The notes beneath the pieces are model-generated. The model saw nothing but the letters and a program-made list of their open reading frames with translations. It ran no database searches and was not told where the DNA came from. Positions 57,736 through 64,000 of a stretch of 64,000 bases of DNA are shown here, piece by piece. The stretch covers positions 71,031 to 135,030 of the forward strand of contig MNCI01005202.1 of NCBI GenBank assembly GCA_015680685.1, written 5' to 3'. The position numbers and the translations under genes are program-made. This DNA is from Gnetum montanum. Lineage: Eukaryota; Streptophyta; Gnetopsida; Gnetales; Gnetaceae. Within the stretch, counting starts at the first letter, position 1. The number at the start of each line of letters is the position of its first letter.

Positions 57736-57974
57736 TTCAAGAAATATCAAATATACTAACGATGGTATAAAACAAAAATTAGAAAAGTTTAATAACATAA
57801 AAACAAAAATATGTAAAATAAAGAACGTGTAAAACAAAAATTTGTAAAAGAAAAAATGTGTAAAAAAAAAAGTTTGAAAAAATAAGGAGCCTCTTTGTAT
57901 GATTAGCATAACTAGCCATCTCCCCCATGACTAAGTTGAAAGGAGAAGATATGAAATATGAAGCATGGTTGTCC

Positions 57975-58980
57975 ATCTAATGAGGTGCTTATTGTGTTAG
58001 CTGGCGTATGCTCATGGAAAGGTTTGATTTATTGAATGTTAGCCTACTATTTCTTATTTGGGCTCTTAGTTTTCTAGATCATCATGGCCCTAAAAGGAAA
58101 AGTATCATAAATAATGTAAGGTCCTTCACGCAATGTTTGAAACTTAGTTCATTAAGGTATGTGTGTGGGGTTCTAATAAAGAACCTTGTCTCCTGGTTGA
58201 AATTTGACTTTTCTAATTTTTATGTCATGAAATTTTTGTTATAGGCCTTATGCAACTTGTTAGATGATAGGGCTACTAATCAATTTTCATCTAGTAAGTT
58301 GAGATTCATCAATCATTCTTTTTGGGCTAGACTCAAGTCAAAGTCAAGGTCACAAGCTCATAGGGAGAGTAGCCTATAGGAAGTTTCCAAGTTGAGCAGT
58401 AGGCCCAAAAGGCATCATTCAATTTTGTGCTCCATTCCTTCCTATACTTGCTAATAGTTCTTATTAGCATCCTTGTGATTCTTCTATTGGTAACCTTAGC
58501 TTAACCATTAGCTTGGGGATGGTAAGGTGTTGATAGTTTATGTTCAACCCCCAAGCATTTCATGAGCTTTTGAAAAGTAGTGCCTATAAAATCAGTTCCA
58601 CTGTCAGAAATTAATGCACATGGCACACCAAACCTATTTACAATATTTTTTTGTACAAACCAAGTAGTAGTAGAGGATGTATAGTTGATAATGGCTACTC
58701 CTTCTACCCATTTTGTACAATAGTCAATAGCAAGTATGATGTACACATTTCCATTTGACATGGACATGATGGGACCCATGAAATTAATTCTCTAGATGTG
58801 GAATGGTTCTAGTGGTTGAATCCATTATTGAGGTCCCTCCATTTGAGAAATCATTCCACCATCTTGTTTACATCATTCACAAGAGTGGAAATAATAGTAA
58901 GCATCCCTAAAGAATGTTGGCTAGTAATATCCTACCATCAAAATTTTAATGGTCATGCATCTTCTAGCATAGTGTCCTCC
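57975..58980 (-). pseudogene. RT8 integrase
   Basis: RINFMGPIMSMSNG (first Asp changed to Asn), YIILAIDYCTKWVEGVAI, VNRFGVPCALISDSGTDF (second Asp kept), LSTPYHPQANGxAKVTNRRI (catalytic Glu changed to Lys). Then LNDAFWAYCSTWKLPIGYSP and a C-terminal GPYIIYDTFPF-like domain. 92 codons open at 58501-58779. Catalytically dead by sequence. Confidence 0.85.
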
Positions 58981-59289
58981 ACAAAGACCTTCATGAGCAT
59001 CTTGGAGAATGCACAATTGATTAGCATCAGGGACACACCAACGAACTAGGCCATTGGTGCACACCTTGTAGAGGTGTCCATTGATCTTCATGAAGTGCTT
59101 TACCTAGTGAAGAAATTTCTATTTCTTTCAGTGGTCCAACCCTTGTGGCATCTCCTAAGTGAGAAGATAGATGAGAACATTATCTAACCATTTTGCCTCA
59201 TTGGGAATTTGTTTAGTTATAGCCTTAGCAAAGAGAAGTTCATCAGGAAACATGTTAGAGAGTGAAATTTCTTCCTCTTTGTCATCTCA

Positions 59290-59690
59290 TCATAATCAAG
59301 ACAAGTAATCAACAACCACATTCTTAGTGCCCTTTCGATCTACCATTATAAGATTAAATTCCTACAAGATCACTAGCCACCATATGACATGGGGACTAAT
59401 TGTTGGCTTGTTCATCAAGAAGTAGATGGCACTATGGTCTGTGTGCACAAACACCTTGTATCCAAGCACATAATGCTTGAAATTTTCTAGAGAAAACACC
59501 ACTACCATCAATACTTTCTTTGTGGTGGTGTAGTTCAGTTGTGCACCCATAATGCTTCAGCTAGCGTAGTGGATGTAGTATGGACGTTTCTTGTCATCTA
59601 ACTATGTCATAACCACTCCCAAGTCATAATTTGATGTATCTGTCATGATATGAAATGGGCTGGACCAATTAGGTGCTTGTAGGATTGGAG
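59290..59690 (-). pseudogene. RT8 RNase H domain
   Basis: GAQLNYTTTKKVLMVVVFSL, FKHYVLGYKVFVHTDHSAI and FLMNKPTISPHVIWWLVIL on the minus strand, 62 codons open at 59362-59550, with the TDH Asp kept. Confidence 0.82.
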
Positions 59691-59699
59691 TTTCTACAA

Positions 59700-60570
59700 G
59701 ATTCTCTTTTAATTACTAGAATGCTTCTTCACATTCTACTATCCAAACAAAAGGAGCATATTTCTTTATTAGCTTGACCAATGGTTTTGCAATCTTAGAG
59801 AAATTCTCTATGAATCATGAATAGTAGCCAGTATGTCCAAGGAATGAATGAACATCTTTAACTATTTTTAGTTGGTAAGTTATTACTTAGATGATCCTTA
59901 TTTTATCAGGGTCCACCTCAATTCCTACTTGCAATATTCTGTGCCCCAGTATAATGCCCTCCTAGACCATGAGGTGAATCTTCTACCAATTAAGCTACAA
60001 GTTGGTTTCAACACACCATTTCAAAACTTCCTTAAGGCGATCTAGGGATTGCTCAAATGTAGCTCCATAGGTGAAGAAGTCATCCATGAAGACTTCTATA
60101 CCACTACTAATCTGTTGTGGAAAAATTCTCAAGACTAGGCATTAGAATGTTGTAGGAGCATTACATAGACCAAATGGCATCTTACAATATGCAAAAGTCC
60201 CTTAGGGACACATGAATGTTATTTTCGCTTAGTCCTCTAGTGTAATTTGGATTTGGTTATAGCCACTATAACCATTTAGAAAACTATAGTAGTAATGCTC
60301 AGATATTGTGTCAAGCACCTAGTAAACAAATAACAAAAAGTGATCCTTGAATGTTACCATGTTCAGTAGCCTGAAATTGATGTAGGCCTATGACTTACCA
60401 CCTTTCTTTGGTACAATTAAAAGTGGACTAACCCACTCACTATCTGCAATGGGATAGATAAGCCCTGCCTTGAGGAGTTGCTCAATTTCCTCCTTGATGA
60501 TTTACTTCAATTTAAGGTTCAATTGCCTATATGGCTATCATTTTGGCTTTATGGTCGAGTCAGTGTAGAT
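59700..60570 (-). pseudogene. RT8 reverse transcriptase
   Basis: Minus-strand RT aligned with RT5: the EEIEQLL region near 60470-60500, an IADSEWVSPLLIVPKK-like stretch near 60410-60460, and the catalytic FMDDF at 60076-60090. Frame is broken by many stops; no long open run. Confidence 0.78.
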
Positions 60571-61049
60571 ATGATGCTAGCATATCCTAGGATCAATCCC
60601 TATGAGTTCAAGATATGACTAAGCAAAAGCTACTGACCATCTTTCAACTACTTTCAATAGCATCCTTTTCTATTCTAGAGCAAGTTCTACATTGATTATA
60701 ACCAACTTTCCATTTTTCAAAAATACATTTTTCATTCCAACTAGTAATGTTTTCAACTCAAGGGGCCCTTATTTGAATTTTTTAACAGTTTTCAACTCTT
60801 CCTAGTAAGTATCATCATGTATGTCATCAAAGAGTTGGTAATGAACCTACTCTAGTTCATCCATGCTTGTGACTTACGCATATGTCAAGCTCTTAGTTAG
60901 TTTCATGCAAAGTGTGCTACTCTCCAAATTAGTAGTCAACCACTAGGTGCCCTCCTATTTTGTGGCTACTGCATATAGACACCTTTGAATTTCTACTTCT
61001 GGTGCACACTACTTGCATGTACAGATAGATGCTTGCTTTATGGCCCAAA

Positions 61050-61450
61050 ATTTTTACACACAATTGCACCCAGTATTGGTGTACACAATGCATGGAACTC
61101 TTTTCTTCTCAACCTTTGCAAATGCATTTTCTTTAGATGTCTCCAAGGAAAGATCTTTGGTGTCCATTCTTGCATAGATGATGCTTAGCCATGTCCTTTC
61201 CATGATGATTAGGAAATCCCCTTTGTAGTTCTCCACATTAATTACCAAGAAATCAGTAGGATAAGACCACCCACAAATAGTGATCACAATGTATTCTACT
61301 ACTCCCAATGGAACAATGATGGACTAGTCTACTAATTCTAATCTTATGTTACTCTTCTTAAGAGGAGGCTGATTCCATGCAATGTACATCTCATGAGAAA
61401 TTAAATTAACATCAAAACTTGAATTGAGAAGAGCCTTACATGATTCATTC
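61050..61450 (-). pseudogene. RT8 protease region
   Basis: VEYIVITICGWSYPTDFLVI, GDFLIIMERTWLSIIYARM and KVEKKRVPCIVYTNTGCN match RT5 (84 codons open at 61054-61308). The active-site box is LLNSSFDVNL where RT5 has LLDLDSGVNL, so the Asp-Ser-Gly triad is lost. Confidence 0.78.
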
Positions 61451-61639
61451 CCAGAAATCTATAAGTAAATTAGAGGACTTTTAAGATTAACTAATTTCCT
61501 AGGAAGGTTTCCTACATGGATCCAATCAAACATAGTATGAGTAAGCATTACGATATGAACCCTTGGTAGAGTTTGGTTTGAGGGAGGCCTGAAGGAATTT
61601 GATATGGATGAAGAGGCAAGCGTAGGGTTGTCAACTATA

Positions 61640-64000
61640 GGAGTAGGTAAAAGCTTAGGTGGACTGCAGGGTTAAAAGAAATGTCATTTATTTGATCAAC
61701 AAGCATTCAACCCCTCCAATTGATGATTAGGTTATAAATTAATAGCCCTCGTAGCATTATGTTATTGTGGTTGAGCTAGTAATTCACCCTGCATTGGTGG
61801 AGCAACTAGTAGCTATGCAATTGGAGGAGGAGTATGTGTAGAGATAAGAGGAGGATAAGGATAAGAGGTGGTATCCATTCTCTCATGTGGAAAATAAGCT
61901 TGATAATAGTCTGAAGGGTGGTAGTGAGGCTAAAAATTATAGACATGATTGGAGGAGTGACATGGAAACATGGGTTGTTGAATGTGGTAACCATATGGAT
62001 CAGGTTTCCAGACAAGGTATTGTTATCTTGGCAATGCTAGCGCCCATGATTGTGGTTACTATCATTGTTGATATTATTCATGCAATTATGTTGGAGCTCT
62101 ACTTGGATAATATGGTTGTTGTTGGTGGAACTACTTGAGATTACCTTAAGGATAAGGTAACCTTCTGGATGTTTGCATTTGTGTAAGTTATGAATGTAAG
62201 ACATACAACCTAGACTCCTATAGATGTGACACAATAAGGCAACATCCCTTAAGATGTTTATACTGATAGATGTCACATCCATGATCATGATTGGATTCAC
62301 TGTTTGCAACCTCTTCTATTGTAGTAATCTTATCATTACCTTTGTAATATGCACATTTAGCTTCCTTCCGCCTCCTATGCTCATGCTCACTACTTTGTTC
62401 TTTGGACTCCTTAGCAATTTTGAGAACAACTTAGAATATGTTATCCATTGATTCCCTTAACTAATCAACCTTGTGTGTAAGTTTAGATTGGAATTCTTGG
62501 AGTGGAAAGGCTTTCTTATGCATCCCTTCATCAAATATGGACTCATCCTTACTATCATAGAATCAAATCTCCCTCTTCCAAATGGAAGGATCATAATTGT
62601 ACTCTTCTACACTTTCTCTTTTTCTTAGTTTGTCCTCCTCTTTGGTGACCTCCTCTATTAATCTTTGTATCTATCAAGTAGTTAGTTCTAACAATCATCG
62701 TTGGGTATAGACACCAAGGGTTTTCCTTGTTTCATTATGAAGCTTGTCTATAATGTGCCAAAGTTGAACTAATTGAGAATAAGCATGTCCAAGACATTCG
62801 TGAATCAAGGCATAGTATTGACCAATGGTGCCATCCAAGGGTTCATGTCTTCCTTTTTTTCACTCTTGAATTTGCTTCCTTAAGTTGAACACTCTGGAGT
62901 ACATTTGATACTTATCATTGAACAACTCAAGCATGGTACTCCATCATTTGATAGATTCTAGCTTTAAGGACCAATACCACTTTTCTTCTTCCTTGATGAG
63001 TTTCCTAGGGAATAACTTCAATTTCTACCACTCATTTTCTATGTTTTGTAAGGCACATGCATCTTGGAAATCTTGAAGATAATTTTTTGAATCAAAGTTA
63101 TATCCTCCTTCAAATCGAGGAATATTATTCATGTCTAACCATTTGATCCAACTATCTTTCACATGCCTTATTGGAATTCTGACTGCCTCTATGATGTTAA
63201 GCATACTTCAAGTGGCAAATAGAGGCTCATCAAGGCCTTGATCATGGTGCCTATGATGCCCTCTACTACCCCTTCATTCATGGTGATGTGCTTCTCTTGA
63301 ACATCTACATCCTTGATCTTGTCTATCCTGATAATCCCTTTGGTTATTTTGGTCCCATTGGTCATTTCATTCATTTCAATCACCTTCATCATGGTCTCAC
63401 CTTCTACAATCATGATCAGAGCCAGAAGAAGAAGATGATGATGAAGGGAAAGAGGAAGGAGAACAAACATCATCACGGTGCCTACTTCCACCTCTTCGAC
63501 GATTGCAACCACAATCACGATCTTGTTTCTTATCTACATCCCTATCTTGAATTGCCTCTCCAAATCCTTCTTTGTCATTGGATCCCTTATTACTAGAATC
63601 AAGATTGTGAACTACAGAATGCAAGTTCTATTTTTGACCTTCATCAACAAACTTAAAAAGGGAATTTTCATTGAATGGAAAATCCCTAGAGAAGGGTTCC
63701 CCACTAGCTTGTTGGTACAATAGGAATGAAGAATAATTAAGTCCTATTTTCCTTTGAAAATTCATAGCGTTGTTCTAGTTGCTGATCCTGTAGACATTAT
63801 GCTTTAGTGTGATGGTAATCCCTAGTGTCAACATCTTCCATAATATACTCCCCATGGTGATCTTGAAGACCACATCATGCAAGCATTTGATAGAGCATTG
63901 TGGGAGTAGCACAATTCGGGGGCAACACGATGTTGTCCTTCATGTCATACCATCATAGTTATTCATCCTAGTGTAGGATGAAGATGAAGTTTGACACATA
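61640..64000 (-). pseudogene. RT8 gag, start beyond window
   Basis: Same layout as RT5 gag. A Ser-rich then Arg/Asp-rich segment at about 63190-63620 (SSFPSSSSSSSGSDHDCRR; DRDVDKKQDRDCGCNRRRGG); the capsid-like region about 62650-63130; a zinc-knuckle remnant near 62215-62285; and a Pro/Gln/Tyr/His-rich tail (about 61800-62160). Several stops and frameshifts; longest open run about 109 codons. The initiator is expected about 150 bases past the window edge. Confidence 0.8.

Larger units (their letters stand above)
55805..57970 (-). other. RT8 3' UTR
   Basis: Begins with TACCCTAACAACTAAATG, the altered polypurine tract complement. Aligns in patches with the RT5 3' UTR (GTGGGTCCTTCCCAAAG; CTCCCCCATGACTAAGTTG). 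Differs by a local triplication at 56970-57240. No env-like frame. Confidence 0.7.
54963..64000 (-). mobile_element. RT8, Athila/Tat-like Ty3/gypsy element, 5' end beyond window
   Basis: 3' LTR 54963-55804, polypurine tract, 3' UTR to about 57970, then integrase, RNase H, RT, protease and gag in order on the minus strand. The last bases correspond to about 41815-41900 of RT5, so roughly 150 bases of gag, the leader and the 5' LTR lie past 64000. More decayed than RT5: integrase has lost two of three catalytic residues and protease its active site. The RT catalytic box FMDDF survives. The left flank AGGCC (54958-54962) is the predicted target duplication. Confidence 0.88.

Noticed and set aside
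1-64000. tRNA, rRNA or other structured RNA genes
   Set aside because: I looked for tRNA arms and conserved rRNA words and saw none. The tRNA-like strings are retrotransposon primer binding sites.

Overview
The window is repeat DNA from a plant nuclear genome. It is AT-rich, has no bacterial operon structure, and carries no intact single-copy host gene that I can recognise. Nearly all of it is decayed, nested retrotransposons. Element type, high density, degree of decay and nesting fit a large-genome seed plant; a gymnosperm is plausible, but the sequence alone does not prove this.

Layout, left to right (labels RT1 to RT8 are mine). RT1 (about 1-6790): two related LTR-like blocks (about 441-2140 and 5158-6790), each with its own array of inverted short motifs, and between them a plus-strand Ty3/gypsy integrase remnant (2205-2775). 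RT2 (7216-10146): a 5'-truncated plus-strand chromovirus-like Ty3/gypsy pol (RNase H end, integrase, chromodomain-like tail) and its 3' noncoding or LTR region. RT3 (10147-23382): a minus-strand Athila/Tat-like Ty3/gypsy element cut in two by RT4 (12566-19199). RT4 is a plus-strand copia-like, gag-only element with a CTTGT target duplication, an initiator-Met-tRNA-type primer site and a second degenerate ORF. 23383-33052 is old AT-rich DNA with a minus-strand RTE-type LINE (23870-24990) and probable LTR fragments. RT5 (33058-42993, minus) is the best element: both LTRs, a CCATG target duplication, a tRNA-Asp-type primer site, and decayed but readable gag, protease, RT, RNase H and integrase. 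A plus-strand LINE remnant follows (42994-44270). RT6 (from 44367, minus) has one LTR, a 3' UTR and a large degenerate coiled-coil ORF (51800-54420). It is split by RT7 (45780-51784, plus), a complete gag-only element with an ATTAG target duplication and a 421-base assembly gap. RT8 (54963 to beyond 64000, minus) is a further RT5-type element whose 5' LTR lies off the window.

How they relate: RT3, RT5, RT6, RT7 and RT8 belong to one superfamily. Their LTRs begin and end TGATGA...CTCATCA and, where visible, carry tRNA-Asp-like primer sites, with gag resembling RT5 gag in RT3, RT7 and RT8. RT5-type elements encode the enzymes. RT6 and RT7 show LTRs and structural or accessory ORFs but no pol, and could have moved only in trans.

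The most interesting signal is in the LTRs. Just upstream of the TATA box each subfamily has a short array of palindromic motifs. The motif differs between subfamilies, and the array length differs even between the two LTRs of one insertion. RT4 repeats the same kind of module internally, with its own TATA-like box, right in front of its second ORF. All coding regions carry stops and, often, G-to-A losses of catalytic residues, so the elements look dead.
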